A DNA stretch of 58,983 nt from Robertkochia solimangrovi (lineage in GTDB: Bacteria; Bacteroidota; Bacteroidia; Flavobacteriales; Flavobacteriaceae). The notes below the pieces were generated by a model, which made no database searches, was not told the DNA's origin, and was given only the letters and a program-made list of their open reading frames with translations. Positions within the stretch are counted from its first letter, which is position 1. The number at the start of each line of letters is the position of its first letter. The position numbers and the translations under genes are program-made. Positions 1 through 8,802 of this stretch are shown here, in pieces. The DNA is taken from positions 1 through 58,983 of the forward strand of contig NZ_QKWN01000005.1 in assembly GCF_007279655.1 (NCBI RefSeq). The letters run 5' to 3'.

Positions 1-16
1 CCGCGACACTAGAGAA

Positions 17-61
17 CTGATCGCGCCAGCGATCAGGATCGACACTCAGCACCAAAGGTGC
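17..61. other. Stacked hairpins at window edge
   Basis: Two perfect short hairpins sit next to each other: CTGATCGC (17-24) with GCGATCAG (29-36) around a 4-nt loop, and GCACC (49-53) with GGTGC (57-61) around AAA. They lie just past the stop codon of the following minus-strand gene, in DNA that looks more GC-rich than the neighbouring intergenic regions. There is no T-run, so a Rho-independent terminator is not shown. The region is cut by the window edge and its role is unknown. Confidence 0.35.
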
Positions 62-97
62 ACGTCACTCCATCGTGCGCAAGCAGACGATTTGCTT

Positions 98-541
98 TTA
101 AGCAGCCGAATACGAATCGACTTCAATTTTACTTTTCTCAAAAGCAATCTGATTCAACTGATTTTCAAGGATATCATAAACATCATCGGGAAGCCTGTTG
201 AGCATCATCACTTCTTTGTAAACATCCTGCAATAATGCTTCCCATTGAAGAACGGCGGTCAGCAAAAGCTCGTCATCAGAAACCACCAATCCACGAGAGA
301 AGACGAGATCCTGGAAAGAATAGAAACTTTCAGGCTCGAAATCATCACCTTTGTATCCATAGACACATTGTATCTCTCTGGCGAATTCATTACATTGATT
401 TGCCCGTTTCCCTAAGAAATCGAGTAACTCCCGGTTGTCTGTATAACCGGCCATTTCATCATAATTCAGCTCTGTCTCATAGACCATTTGCAGAAGCAGA
501 TCCATGTTATCTTTATAGCTCGTGTTCAACTGAATATCCAT
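98..541 (-). CDS. Conserved hypothetical acidic helical protein
   Basis: A 147-residue cytoplasmic protein without signal peptide or membrane segment. It is acidic and appears all-helical, with many regularly spaced Leu, Tyr and Glu residues. This resembles small ferritin-like or four-helix-bundle proteins, but the iron-binding ExxH pairs that would prove it are not visible. The start is ATG with no competing upstream start. A perfect TAnnTTTG element (TAATTTTG, minus strand, 606-613) lies about 65 nt upstream and may be its promoter. The gene stands alone and diverges from the TerB-like gene. I do not recognise a function. Confidence 0.7.
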   Translation of the reverse strand: MDIQLNTSYKDNMDLLLQMVYETELNYDEMAGYTDNRELLDFLGKRANQCNEFAREIQCVYGYKGDDFEPESFYSFQDLVFSRGLVVSDDELLLTAVLQWEALLQDVYKEVMMLNRLPDDVYDILENQLNQIAFEKSKIEVDSYSAA

Positions 542-605
542 AACCCAAAAATTTAGATCATTTTCACTTTATAAATTTAACGTGCAAAGGCATGATTTTA
601 ATATC

Positions 606-613
606 CAAAATTA
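606..613 (-). promoter_or_regulatory. Candidate -7 element of the 98-541 gene
   Basis: The minus strand reads TAATTTTG, matching the Bacteroidetes sigma consensus TAnnTTTG. The nearest TTG (-33-like, 643-645) is about 29 nt away, longer than the usual 17-23, so only the -7 half is convincing. Confidence 0.35.
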
Positions 614-810
614 TTAATTGTGAGTAATTTAACTATCCTTCACAACCTTTGGTTAAACACAAAAAATATGACAAACGTCATTGTTTTACGGTATGGATAA
701 TTTTATGTTAACCCCCGGATTCAAGGCATAGCACTCCCTCGTAATTCGTTAAATTTCAATCGTTTTCGCTATATATTTAATATCTTTATGAAAACAAAAT
801 CCGAACGAGT

Positions 811-1245
811 ATGTCATATTGTGATCTTTATTCCAGCGGTTTTCGTGAACGTAACCGTGACCATTTCGCAGCCATTGTCAGAGTAGCACTTTCAGACGGC
901 CCCATCAATGAAAGAGAACAGGCTTTTCTCGACAGACTGGCTTATAATCTGGACATTGATGAAGAACATTATATCAAGATCCTGGACGACCCCTATGGAT
1001 ATCCTGTACATACCCCTCACTTTCACGATATACGATTGGAACGGCTTTATGATATCGCCCGTATGATCTATGCCGATGAGATCGAAGGAGCGGACGAATT
1101 CCGCATCATGCGAAGACAATGTATCGGACTCGGATTCCGGCACGAGAATATCGATGATCTTATCACACGCAGCATGGAGCTAGTGCACAATAAGGTGGAC
1201 CTGGATACATTTCAGGAAGCTCTGAAACACCAGCATCATCATTGA
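811..1245 (+). CDS. TerB-family (tellurite-resistance-like) protein
   Basis: This 144-residue protein fits the TerB/DjlA-type all-helical fold. It has the acidic helix pattern IVRVALSDGPINEREQAFL (about residues 22-40), which corresponds to the 'ADG...E...' motif of TerB. A second acidic stretch, YADEIEGADE, lies near residue 90. TerB-like proteins in other bacteria bind metal or sit in membrane-stress complexes. Here no other ter genes are nearby, so tellurite resistance should not be assumed. The C-terminus is His-rich (HQHHH). The gene converges with fbp, leaving only about 17 nt between the stop codons. In flavobacteria this is usually annotated as a plain TerB-family protein. Confidence 0.75.
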   Translation: MSYCDLYSSGFRERNRDHFAAIVRVALSDGPINEREQAFLDRLAYNLDIDEEHYIKILDDPYGYPVHTPHFHDIRLERLYDIARMIYADEIEGADEFRIMRRQCIGLGFRHENIDDLITRSMELVHNKVDLDTFQEALKHQHHH

Positions 1246-1262
1246 AAATAATTTCCGAAAAA

Positions 1263-2267
1263 TTAACTTTGCTGCATGAACTCTTCAGCCTTGGTCACCA
1301 TATTTCGACTACCGCAGAAGAAGGGAACGCGCTGATGCAATTCGGTTGGCGCTATATCCATGATTCGCGTAAAACCATCGCTGGCTTTACCTCCTGCCTG
1401 CTCTGCGATGAACGCCATCGGATTACATTCATACAACAACCGTAGTTTACCATTTTCAGCAGCATTGCTCTTAGGATAGATATAGATCCCACCCTTGATC
1501 ATATTACGATGAAAATCGGAAACCAGGGAACCGATATAACGTGAAGTATAGGGCCTGTCACCCTCTTCCTGCTGACAGTATTTGATATACCTTTTTACCC
1601 CTTCAGGAAAATGGACATAATTACCCTCATTCATGGAATAGATCTTACCGTCTTCAGGATACCTCATGTCAGGATGTGAAAGATAAAAAGTCCCAATAGC
1701 CGGATTCAGGGTAAATCCGTTAACACCATGGCCTGTAGTATACACCAGCATGGTTGACGTGCCGTAAACGATATACCCGGCTGCCACCTGATTGCGCCCC
1801 GGCTGCAGGAAATCCTCAATCGACACCGGAGTCCCGATAGGAGTCACTCTTCTGTAGATCGAAAAAATGGTTCCAACCGAAACGTTTACATCAATATTAC
1901 TGGAACCATCCAGCGGATCGAACAATACCACATATTTATTCTGGTGATTATTATCAAGACTATTGATCGAAATAAAATCATCTTCTTCTTCTGAAGCGAT
2001 CCCACAAACAATCTCGCGATTGGTCAACGTCTGAATGAATTTTTTGTTCGCCATGACGTCGAGTTTCTGTTGATCCTCACCCTGAACGTTGGTTTCGCCA
2101 CTCGCACCGAGTATATCGACAAGACCCGCTTTGTTCACCTCATGGTTCACAACTTTGGCCGCAAGTCGAATTGCATTGATCAATTTTGAAAGTTCTCCGG
2201 TTGAATATTTGAAAGAAGCCTGATTTTCGATGATAAACTCCCCCAAAGTCTTGGTATTTCCCGACAT
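1263..2267 (-). CDS. fbp: Fructose-1,6-bisphosphatase, class I
   Basis: Hydrolyses fructose 1,6-bisphosphate to fructose 6-phosphate in gluconeogenesis. At 334 residues the length is normal for the class I (FBPase/IMPase-fold) family. The metal-binding motif [10 protein letters not shown] lies at about residues 117-126. The acidic metal ligands SEEED lie near 92-96. The phosphate/sugar-binding segment with NEGNYVHFP and [12 protein letters not shown] follows, and the C-terminal half is complete. The ATG start gives the usual N-terminus. The gene is divergent from the GNAT-lysC operon, with a 126-nt AT-rich gap. Assignment is secure from the motifs. Confidence 0.97.
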   Translation of the reverse strand: MSGNTKTLGEFIIENQASFKYSTGELSKLINAIRLAAKVVNHEVNKAGLVDILGASGETNVQGEDQQKLDVMANKKFIQTLTNREIVCGIASEEEDDFISINSLDNNHQNKYVVLFDPLDGSSNIDVNVSVGTIFSIYRRVTPIGTPVSIEDFLQPGRNQVAAGYIVYGTSTMLVYTTGHGVNGFTLNPAIGTFYLSHPDMRYPEDGKIYSMNEGNYVHFPEGVKRYIKYCQQEEGDRPYTSRYIGSLVSDFHRNMIKGGIYIYPKSNAAENGKLRLLYECNPMAFIAEQAGGKASDGFTRIMDIAPTELHQRVPFFCGSRNMVTKAEEFMQQS

Positions 2268-2393
2268 TCTGATAAATAATTGGTTAATAGTTGTGTTCGA
2301 GGAAACAAATATCGATATTTTTGTTAAGCTACAACGTTTTCGTAAAATTATATTTTTTTCTATTTGTAACTTTTAGTGAAATTTGTAACAATT

Positions 2394-2870
2394 ATGGAAT
2401 ATACAATACGCAACGCCAAAGAAAGCGACATGGATCAGGTACTCGAACTGATCAAAGAACTGGCAGAATTTGAGAAAGAACCTGATGCAGTTGAGGTAAC
2501 TGTAGAGGATCTAAAAAAGGATGGTTTCGGAACCAATCCTCTTTTCCATTGTTTCGTTGCCGAAATTGGCAACGCCATAGTAGGGATGGCACTGGTCTAT
2601 CCCCGGTATTCTACCTGGAAAGGCAAGACAATCCATCTGGAGGATCTTATCGTGAAGGAAGTGATGCGGGGAACCGGACTCGGAAGTGCTCTCTTCGATC
2701 GTGTGATCAAATATGGTTACGACAAAAAGGTGCGGCGTATTGAATGGCAGGTACTCGACTGGAACGATCCAGCCATACGATTCTATGAAAAGAACGGAGC
2801 CAAAGTATTACGAGACTGGAATACCGTTCAACTGGATGAATCAGGAATAAGAAATTTTTTATCACTTTAA
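2394..2870 (+). CDS. GNAT-family N-acetyltransferase
   Basis: A single-domain GNAT protein of about 158 residues. The acetyl-CoA pyrophosphate-binding signature is present as VMRGTGLGSALFDRV, with the expected R/Q-x-x-G-x-G/A pattern, after the beta4 strand HLEDLIVKE. The C-terminal DWNDPAIRFYEKNGA segment is typical of the diamine/spermidine acetyltransferase-like branch (SAT1-like), so a polyamine or amino-acid amine is a plausible substrate, but that is inference. A GTG six codons upstream (2376) is in frame. ATG at 2394 is preferred because it gives the usual MEYTIR N-terminus. One base separates it from lysC, indicating co-transcription. Confidence 0.9.
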   Translation: MEYTIRNAKESDMDQVLELIKELAEFEKEPDAVEVTVEDLKKDGFGTNPLFHCFVAEIGNAIVGMALVYPRYSTWKGKTIHLEDLIVKEVMRGTGLGSALFDRVIKYGYDKKVRRIEWQVLDWNDPAIRFYEKNGAKVLRDWNTVQLDESGIRNFLSL

Positions 2871-2871
2871 C

Positions 2872-4122
2872 ATGAGGATTTTTAAATTCGGAGGTGCATC
2901 TGTAAAGGATGCCGATGGGGTACGCAATGTAGTTAATGTACTTAAAACCGCAGGACATGAAAATACCCTGCTTGTGGTTTCGGCAATGGGCAAGACGACC
3001 AATGCCATGGAAGTTGTAGTTAAAAATTATTTTGAAAATAAAAATGCGCTCGCTGAATCTATTGAGGTGATCGTGGATTACCATAACGGAATACTCGGTG
3101 ATCTGTTCAGCACAGACCAGCATCCCGTTTATGCACAATTCAATACGTTAATCGAGGAGCTTACAGGATTTTTAGCCTGGAACAAATCTCCAAAATACAG
3201 TTTTGTATATGACCAGGTGGTTTCTTATGGAGAATTGATCTCTACAACAATTCTCAGTGCCTATTTTAACGAAGTAGGACTCAAAAACAAATGGCTGGAT
3301 GTTCGAAATTTCATCAAAACCGATGACAAATACAGAGATGCTCACGTTGACTGGGACACTACCCAACAAAAGATCAGCGAAGGAGTTGACCGCAAAAGTC
3401 TGAACATCACTCAGGGTTTCCTGGGTAGTGATGAAAATAACTTCACCACCACCTTAGGCAGGGAAGGTTCCGATTATACGGCAGCGATCTTTGCCTATTG
3501 CCTGAATGCTGATTCGGTTACCATCTGGAAGGATGTTCCCGGTGTACTGAACGCAGACCCGAGATATTTTGAAAATCCGGAACTGCTTCACCAGATTTCA
3601 TACCGTGAAGCGATAGAGCTTGCTTTTTACGGCGCCTCGGTTATTCACCCTAAAACCCTTCAGCCTTTACAACGCAAGGAAATTCCGCTATTTGTTAAAT
3701 CCTTCATCAATCCTGATGCGGATGGCACCGTAGTTTCCAAAGGAAAAGGAATCGTACCCGACGTACCTTGTTTCATCATGAAGAAAGAGCTTGTTCTGAT
3801 TAAACTATCTTCACTAGACTTCTCCTTTATTGTGGAAGACAACATCAGTGAGATCTTTAAACTTCTGGCAGATTCGAGAATGAAAGTAGACCTGATCCAA
3901 AATTCAGCCATCAGTTTTTCGGTTTGTGTTGATAATAAATTCAACCAACTCGACACCTTGTTGAAATCGTTAAAATCAAAATTCAAAGTGACTCATTACG
4001 AAGATGTTTCACTCTATACCATTCGTCATTTTAATGAAAAAGCGATCACTTCACTTCAAAATGGCAAGGACATTTTGCTCGAACAGCGCACTAAGGAAAC
4101 TGTACAGTTAGTTGTTAAATAA
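2872..4122 (+). CDS. lysC: Aspartate kinase (monofunctional)
   Basis: Phosphorylates aspartate, the first step to lysine/diaminopimelate, threonine and methionine. The 416-residue protein begins with the kinase motif KFGGASV (residues 5-11). It carries the aspartate-binding TTLGREGSDYTAA segment (about 193-205) and SVTIWKDVPGV, then a regulatory C-terminal half of ACT-like repeats from about residue 290. There is no homoserine dehydrogenase domain, so this is the monofunctional form. The start codon lies one base after the GNAT stop, so the two genes are translationally close. The conserved partnership with GNAT and OlsF-type genes may be operonic rather than functional. Confidence 0.94.
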   Translation: MRIFKFGGASVKDADGVRNVVNVLKTAGHENTLLVVSAMGKTTNAMEVVVKNYFENKNALAESIEVIVDYHNGILGDLFSTDQHPVYAQFNTLIEELTGFLAWNKSPKYSFVYDQVVSYGELISTTILSAYFNEVGLKNKWLDVRNFIKTDDKYRDAHVDWDTTQQKISEGVDRKSLNITQGFLGSDENNFTTTLGREGSDYTAAIFAYCLNADSVTIWKDVPGVLNADPRYFENPELLHQISYREAIELAFYGASVIHPKTLQPLQRKEIPLFVKSFINPDADGTVVSKGKGIVPDVPCFIMKKELVLIKLSSLDFSFIVEDNISEIFKLLADSRMKVDLIQNSAISFSVCVDNKFNQLDTLLKSLKSKFKVTHYEDVSLYTIRHFNEKAITSLQNGKDILLEQRTKETVQLVVK

Positions 4123-4144
4123 AGAAGGCAAGAATTTCTTTTTC

Positions 4145-4152
4145 TATATTTG
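4145..4152 (+). promoter_or_regulatory. -7 element upstream of the acyltransferase gene
   Basis: TATATTTG matches the Bacteroidetes TAnnTTTG consensus exactly and is placed 24 nt before the ATG at 4177. The -33 TTG is not at ideal spacing. It could give the OlsF-type gene its own transcript in addition to read-through from lysC. Confidence 0.45.
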
Positions 4153-4176
4153 TATCATGTACCAACAACGTGATTC

Positions 4177-6006
4177 ATGGGATTAGTTACCGCAAGAGAA
4201 GTAGCTCAGGTAATTAACGCTGACAGATTTGGCTTTCTGGGGACCTTCATGGGATGGAGTCTTATGAAGGTCTTGAAAATTTCCAGGTTAAACCGGATTT
4301 ACAATAAACATAAGGAAAAAAAAGACCTGGATTTTCTCAACGCCATACTCGAGGAGTTTGAGATCAATTTTGAGATTCCCGAAGAAGATCTGACAAGACT
4401 TCCGAGAGAAGGCTCCTATATCACTATTTCCAACCATCCACTGGGCGGAATCGATGGTATCTTGCTATTAAAACTCCTGCTGGAACAGCGTCCTGATTAT
4501 AAGATCATCGCCAATTTCCTTTTACATCGTATCGAACCACTGGTTCCTTATGTAATGCCGGTAAACCCTTTTGAGAATCATAAGGATGCTAAAAGTAGTA
4601 TTGCCGGATTCAAGCAGTCTCTAAAACATCTTCGGGACGGCCATCCGCTGGGTATATTCCCTGCTGGTGAAGTTTCCACCTATCGCGACGGACAACTCAT
4701 CGTAGACCGACCATGGGAAGAGGCCGCGATGAAATTGGTCAAAAAAGCACAGGTACCCGTTGTACCGATATATTTTCATGCGAAGAACAGCTCGTTGTTC
4801 TATAGTCTCTCGAAAATAAATGACACCCTACGCACCGCTAAATTACCGTCAGAACTTCTGACACAACGCAACCGGGTGATTCGGGTGCGCATCGGTAAGC
4901 CCATCAGTGTGGAAGCTCAGAACGAACATGAATCCCTGGATGAATTCACCGAATTTCTGAGAAGGAAGACTTATATGCTTTCGAATCCGTACCATAAAGG
5001 GCGTATGGAACTAAAAGTACCTACGAACTTTAAGATTCCAAAATCCCCTAAGCGCATCGTAACTCCGGTGAGCAAGGAATTGATGGACCAGGAAGTAACC
5101 GAACTCAGGGACAACGACAAAAGGCTTTTGCACAGTAAAAACTATGAAGTCTATCTTTCCCAGGCATTTGAAATTCCTCATATCTTAAGGGAGATAGGAA
5201 GATTACGTGAAATCACCTTTCGCGAGGTAGGAGAAGGCACCAATCAGGCGATCGATCTGGACCATTACGATGAATATTACCACCATCTTTTCCTCTGGGA
5301 TAACGATGCAAAAGTGATCGTAGGAGCCTACCGAATGGGACTGGGAAAAGATATTTATAAGGAACACGGAATCTACGGATTTTACCTGATGGAACTGTTT
5401 AAGTTCGAACCGGAACTCCACAAGATGATGAGCGAATCGATCGAGATGGGACGTGCTTTCATTATCCGTGAATATCAGCAAAAACCGATGCCACTGTTCC
5501 TTCTTTGGAAAGGAATCGTACATACCACGCTTCGTTTTCCGGAACATAAATACCTTATCGGCGGCGTAAGTATCAGCAACAAATTTTCGAACTTCTCCAA
5601 ATCATTGATGATCGAGTTCATGAAATCACATTACTGGGATCCGTATGTGGCTCAATACATCAGTCCGAAAAAAGAATTCAAGGTAAAACTCAAAGACGCC
5701 GACAAAGAATTCATTTTCGATGAGACCAGAGCCGATCTGAATAAGTTCGACAAACTGATCGACGAAGTGGAACCGGGAAGCCTCAGACTACCGGTACTGA
5801 TCAAAAAATACATCAAGCAGAATGCCCGGGTGGTGGCCTTTAACGAAGACCCCCTCTTCAACAATTCCGTAGACGGACTCATGTATATTCGCATCGCAGA
5901 CCTTCCGGAAAGCACCGTGAAACCCGTAATGGAAGAATTCCAGGCAGAACTCGAACAGAAGTTCATGGATAACCATGAACCAGACCACTCCGAAGAGCAG
6001 CCTTAA
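4177..6006 (+). CDS. olsF: Fused lysophospholipid-type acyltransferase / OlsB-like GNAT (OlsF type)
   Basis: A 609-residue two-domain protein predicted to make amino-acid lipids at the inner membrane. The N-terminal half is a PlsC/LPLAT domain with the HX4D motif in NHPLGGIDG (H87, D92) and the phosphate-binding FPAGEVS loop (about residue 160). The C-terminal half (about 300-500) resembles the hemolysin-like OlsB N-acyltransferase fold (LREITFREVGEG; GAYRMGLG; IEMGRAFI). This order matches OlsF, the bifunctional ornithine-lipid synthase described in Serratia and Flavobacterium johnsoniae. Glycine or other amino lipids are an alternative product. The last four bases overlap the convergent ArsR gene. 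The domain call is firm; the substrate is inferred. Confidence 0.85.
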   Translation: MGLVTAREVAQVINADRFGFLGTFMGWSLMKVLKISRLNRIYNKHKEKKDLDFLNAILEEFEINFEIPEEDLTRLPREGSYITISNHPLGGIDGILLLKLLLEQRPDYKIIANFLLHRIEPLVPYVMPVNPFENHKDAKSSIAGFKQSLKHLRDGHPLGIFPAGEVSTYRDGQLIVDRPWEEAAMKLVKKAQVPVVPIYFHAKNSSLFYSLSKINDTLRTAKLPSELLTQRNRVIRVRIGKPISVEAQNEHESLDEFTEFLRRKTYMLSNPYHKGRMELKVPTNFKIPKSPKRIVTPVSKELMDQEVTELRDNDKRLLHSKNYEVYLSQAFEIPHILREIGRLREITFREVGEGTNQAIDLDHYDEYYHHLFLWDNDAKVIVGAYRMGLGKDIYKEHGIYGFYLMELFKFEPELHKMMSESIEMGRAFIIREYQQKPMPLFLLWKGIVHTTLRFPEHKYLIGGVSISNKFSNFSKSLMIEFMKSHYWDPYVAQYISPKKEFKVKLKDADKEFIFDETRADLNKFDKLIDEVEPGSLRLPVLIKKYIKQNARVVAFNEDPLFNNSVDGLMYIRIADLPESTVKPVMEEFQAELEQKFMDNHEPDHSEEQP

Positions 6007-6326
6007 AAACAATTCTCGTGAGTCGTATTGAAAAAATGTGACATCTGTTGTTTTACTTCATACAAACGATCGATGTTGACCCTGTATTTGCTTTTTTTAC
6101 CATGAGGTATCGCATCGATGACCCCGATTTTCTTAAGCTCCGAAAGATGTTGGGATATGGTGGATTGTGCAAGCTCAAAATCGCTTACCATATCATTACA
6201 AATACAATCGGGATTGATAGAAATATATTGTAGCATCGCTACTCGTGCCGGATGTCCCAGCGCTTTAAACATACGGCCCAGATCATTTTGCTCAAGGGTA
6301 TGTATGGTATTTTTGGAAAAGCCCAT
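6003..6326 (-). CDS. ArsR-family winged-helix regulator
   Basis: A 107-residue DNA-binding regulator. The core matches ArsR/SmtB proteins: FKALGHPARVAMLQYI, then the recognition helix region FELAQSTISQHLSELKKIGVI and the wing HGKKSKYRVN. Possible metal or redox residues are the Cys of PDCICND and the terminal HENCF, but the canonical ELCVCDL metal box is altered, so an arsenic or zinc sensor is not demonstrated. It follows the TM2-protein gene by 34 nt on the same strand. Its stop overlaps the stop of olsF by four bases in convergent orientation. Its target is unknown; autoregulation is a reasonable guess. Confidence 0.88.
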   Translation of the reverse strand: MGFSKNTIHTLEQNDLGRMFKALGHPARVAMLQYISINPDCICNDMVSDFELAQSTISQHLSELKKIGVIDAIPHGKKSKYRVNIDRLYEVKQQMSHFFNTTHENCF

Positions 6327-6360
6327 AGTATATATTAAGAGAAGGGGTTAAACAAATTGA

Positions 6361-6735
6361 TCAGAACCAAGGTTTTCGACCCACCTGATAGGTATTATAA
6401 AATTCCTCATCGGACATAGTCAGGTAAATGATCCCTTCGATCAATCCTATGACTCCCGCCAGTCCTGCTCCGGCACCACAGGTGAACGGACTTAGTACCA
6501 GCGTTACGGCAAGGAGTATGATACCTTCCTTTGTATATCCCAGGACGAATTTATGAACCCCTAACGCACCTAAGACAATCGCCAGCACCCCTATGAGTAT
6601 CCTTTGACTATTATCTCTGTTAAACGCTTCTTTAGCACCTTCACTAAAGTCTTTTGCGGTTTGCTTGAATTCCTTTTCCGCATCATCGGCAAACTTTTTG
6701 GCTTTTTCGCTGAAGCTTTCTTCTTCTTCGTTCAT
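6361..6735 (-). CDS. TM2-domain membrane protein
   Basis: A 124-residue protein with a charged, Lys/Glu/Phe-rich helical N-terminus (about 1-43, repeated KxFxxxAxxxF pattern). A TM2 domain follows: two hydrophobic helices (about 46-65 and 72-100) joined by the HKFVLGYTKEG turn, ending in the conserved GIIYLTMSDEEF. TM2 proteins are widespread small membrane proteins without a defined biochemical role in bacteria. It is immediately upstream of the ArsR regulator and probably shares its transcript. Confidence 0.85.
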   Translation of the reverse strand: MNEEEESFSEKAKKFADDAEKEFKQTAKDFSEGAKEAFNRDNSQRILIGVLAIVLGALGVHKFVLGYTKEGIILLAVTLVLSPFTCGAGAGLAGVIGLIEGIIYLTMSDEEFYNTYQVGRKPWF

Positions 6736-6787
6736 TTTTTCAGGTTTGGTTGATTATCCACTAAAAATAATAAAAATTCTCAGTTGT

Positions 6788-7171
6788 TCATAAGAATGCC
6801 TTATCAACTGGCTCCCAAAGCTCGATCTTATTACCCTCAGGGTCAAGGATCCAGGCAAATTTCCCATAATCATAGGATTCCATATCACCAACAATGTTTA
6901 CGCCCTCTTCCTTAAGTACCTCCAGCAGTGCTTCCAGATCATCCACTCTGAAATTCATCATGAATGGTTTCTCACTCGGACTAAAATAAGTGGTATCGTC
7001 TTTGAACGGACTCCATTGGGTAGAACATTTATTCCCCGCCTCATCCTTCCACCAGAAGGTCCAGCCGTACTGATCAGTAGGAATTCCAAGATGTTGTTTA
7101 TACCAATTTTTAATGTTGTCAGGATCTTTGGTTTTGAAAAAGAATCCACCTAATCCGGTTACGCGTTTCAT
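6788..7171 (-). CDS. VOC-superfamily (glyoxalase-like) protein
   Basis: A 127-residue single VOC module with paired beta-alpha-beta-beta-beta units: VTGLGGFFFKTKD at the N-terminus and IVGDMESYDYGKFAWILDPEGNKIELWEP at the C-terminus. The C-terminal Glu of IELWEP is the usual metal-ligand position of glyoxalase I-type folds. Members may be glyoxalases, dioxygenases or antibiotic-binding proteins, and the substrate cannot be told. The open frame extends to 7240, but that start would run 26 nt into the DUF1801 gene and adds a non-conserved tail. ATG at 7171 (MKRVTG) is chosen. It probably belongs to a transcript with the DUF1801 and dehydrogenase genes. Confidence 0.88.
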   Translation of the reverse strand: MKRVTGLGGFFFKTKDPDNIKNWYKQHLGIPTDQYGWTFWWKDEAGNKCSTQWSPFKDDTTYFSPSEKPFMMNFRVDDLEALLEVLKEEGVNIVGDMESYDYGKFAWILDPEGNKIELWEPVDKAFL

Positions 7172-7214
7172 ATATGTTCTGTTTTGATTTTGTTTCGGTA
7201 ACCCTAGCACATGA

Positions 7215-7673
7215 TCATTGTCGCTTAATGACCGATTCATACCGATTGATCCATTGTTCCGGTGTCATTCGGGTCATTAATGCAGCTATTAGTTCATAAG
7301 GAATCTGTTCCGGCTTTTTAAAGCGGATACAACTCTTTCCCATATCGAGTTTTCCGGTAGTATGTTGGGGATATTCAGTCACAAACCATTCCAACAGCTC
7401 AGGATCAGCATAGATCCCACTGTGGTACAGGGCTATAAAATTCTTTTGAGAGGCAATATTGATAAAAGGCAATGGTAGCTCCGGATTACAGTGATAACCC
7501 GCGGGATACAACGCATGTGGCACCACAAAACCGATCATATTATAGCTCATGGTCTCCTCAAATCCGTGAGGGAGGTTATCCCGTACCAAATCTCTTAATT
7601 TACGTACCGCCTCCTGACGGTCTTCCGGGAGTTGAGCGATATATGCTTCCGTCGTTTCTGCCTCGTATTTCAA
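7215..7673 (-). CDS. DUF1801 (YdhG-like) protein
   Basis: A 152-residue cytoplasmic protein with the features of the DUF1801/YdhG family: an N-terminal helix TTEAYIAQLPEDRQEAV, a central segment ETMSYNMIGFVVP, and LPFINIASQKNFIALYH followed by GKSCIRFK. The fold is known from structures of related proteins, but its biochemical role is not established. The best start is TTG at 7673: it gives the family's normal N-terminus, and no in-frame ATG fits. The gene lies 8 nt after the stop of the 2-hydroxyacid dehydrogenase gene on the same strand. Confidence 0.88.
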   Translation of the reverse strand: MKYEAETTEAYIAQLPEDRQEAVRKLRDLVRDNLPHGFEETMSYNMIGFVVPHALYPAGYHCNPELPLPFINIASQKNFIALYHSGIYADPELLEWFVTEYPQHTTGKLDMGKSCIRFKKPEQIPYELIAALMTRMTPEQWINRYESVIKRQ

Positions 7674-7681
7674 ATCATTAG

Positions 7682-8644
7682 TTATATAGTCTTTGTAACA
7701 AAGAATGTTTCTCTCACTTTATCAGCGATCACCGAAGCCAGCTTTACCTTACTCTCGGCGGTCCAACCGGCAATATGAGGAGTAAGAATAACATTCTCGG
7801 CATCGATCAAATATTGTAAAGGCTCCGGTAGCTTTCCGTCATCAAAGAGGTTCTCAAAAGAGGACTTTTCATATTCCAGCACATCGAGTCCGGCACCCAG
7901 CACCTTACCGGTACGGAGGGCGTCAACCAGATCGGCCGTAACTACACTTTTACCTCGCGCCGTATTCAGGAACCAAAAGGGTTTATTAAAAGATTCTATG
8001 AACTCGCTGTTTACCATCGCCATGGTTTCGGGAGTTTGCGGTGTATGCAAACTCACTATATCCACGTTCTTTCTGAATTCCATAATACCCACCTGACGAG
8101 CATTGGCATCTCCCACGCCACCAACGATATCATAACAGATCACCTCCACATCAAATCCAGCCAGCTTTTTAGCAAAAGCCTTACCCATATTTCCATAACC
8201 GTAGATGCCCACGGTTTTTCCATCGAGTTCAAGTCCGCGATTTTCCTCACGCTTCCAGATACCGTTTCTCACCTCCCGATCCGCAACCAGTAATTTATTA
8301 AAAAGTACGAGTAACATCCCCAGGGTATGTTCGCCAACTGCGTTTCGGTTTCCTTCCGGAGCATTAAACAACCGGATATTCCTTTGCTGTGCGAATTCCA
8401 TGTCGATATTTTCGAGTCCTGCCCCTACTCTCCCAATAAACTTCAAATTAACCGCAGCTTTCAAAAACTCTTTATCCACCGGGAATCTACTACGTATTAT
8501 GAGTCCGTCATAATCTCCGATCTTCTTCATGATCTCTGCTTTGGTCCCGGTATAATCCTCATGATTCTCACATCCCATCTCCGCAAGACTATTCATCAAT
8601 ACAGGGTGATTGGTATCTACATGCAGCACTTTCATCGTATTCAT
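7682..8644 (-). CDS. D-isomer specific 2-hydroxyacid dehydrogenase
   Basis: NAD(P)-dependent oxidoreductase of 320 residues. It has the split catalytic domain and a Rossmann domain with the GIYGYGNMGKAFAKKL nucleotide-binding loop (about 147-162). Catalytic residues are recognisable: Arg in LNTARGKSVV, Glu in GAGLDVLEYE, and His in ILTPHIAGW. Its closest look is to phosphoglycerate dehydrogenase or hydroxypyruvate reductase-like proteins of Bacteroidetes. It has no ACT domain, so feedback-regulated SerA is unlikely, and the true substrate is open. The ATG at 8644 or the fourth codon (8635) could be used. It leads a minus-strand run with DUF1801 and VOC genes. Confidence 0.9.
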   Translation of the reverse strand: MNTMKVLHVDTNHPVLMNSLAEMGCENHEDYTGTKAEIMKKIGDYDGLIIRSRFPVDKEFLKAAVNLKFIGRVGAGLENIDMEFAQQRNIRLFNAPEGNRNAVGEHTLGMLLVLFNKLLVADREVRNGIWKREENRGLELDGKTVGIYGYGNMGKAFAKKLAGFDVEVICYDIVGGVGDANARQVGIMEFRKNVDIVSLHTPQTPETMAMVNSEFIESFNKPFWFLNTARGKSVVTADLVDALRTGKVLGAGLDVLEYEKSSFENLFDDGKLPEPLQYLIDAENVILTPHIAGWTAESKVKLASVIADKVRETFFVTKTI

Positions 8645-8717
8645 TAAAGGTAATTTAAAATATGATTTGAAATATGATCAAATTTACGAATTTATCCCTG
8701 TTAAATATATGGACACC

Positions 8718-8758
8718 CCTCCTCGTTTGACCCCAGCCTTAAAAGGGAGCCGAGGAGG
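8718..8758. other. Inverted repeat near the dehydrogenase start
   Basis: CCTCCTCG (8718-8725) and CGAGGAGG (8751-8758) form a perfect 8-bp stem around a 25-nt loop. It lies upstream of the dehydrogenase gene and downstream of mgtE, both on the minus strand. There is no T-run on the relevant strand. It could be a weak terminator for mgtE or an operator; undetermined. Confidence 0.35.
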
Positions 8759-8802
8759 CTGAAAACTCAATATCGGAACAGCATATTCAAACTATGAATT
8801 CA

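Noticed and set aside
811-1245. Tellurite resistance operon
   Set aside because: Only a TerB-like protein is present; no terC, terD or terZ genes are near.
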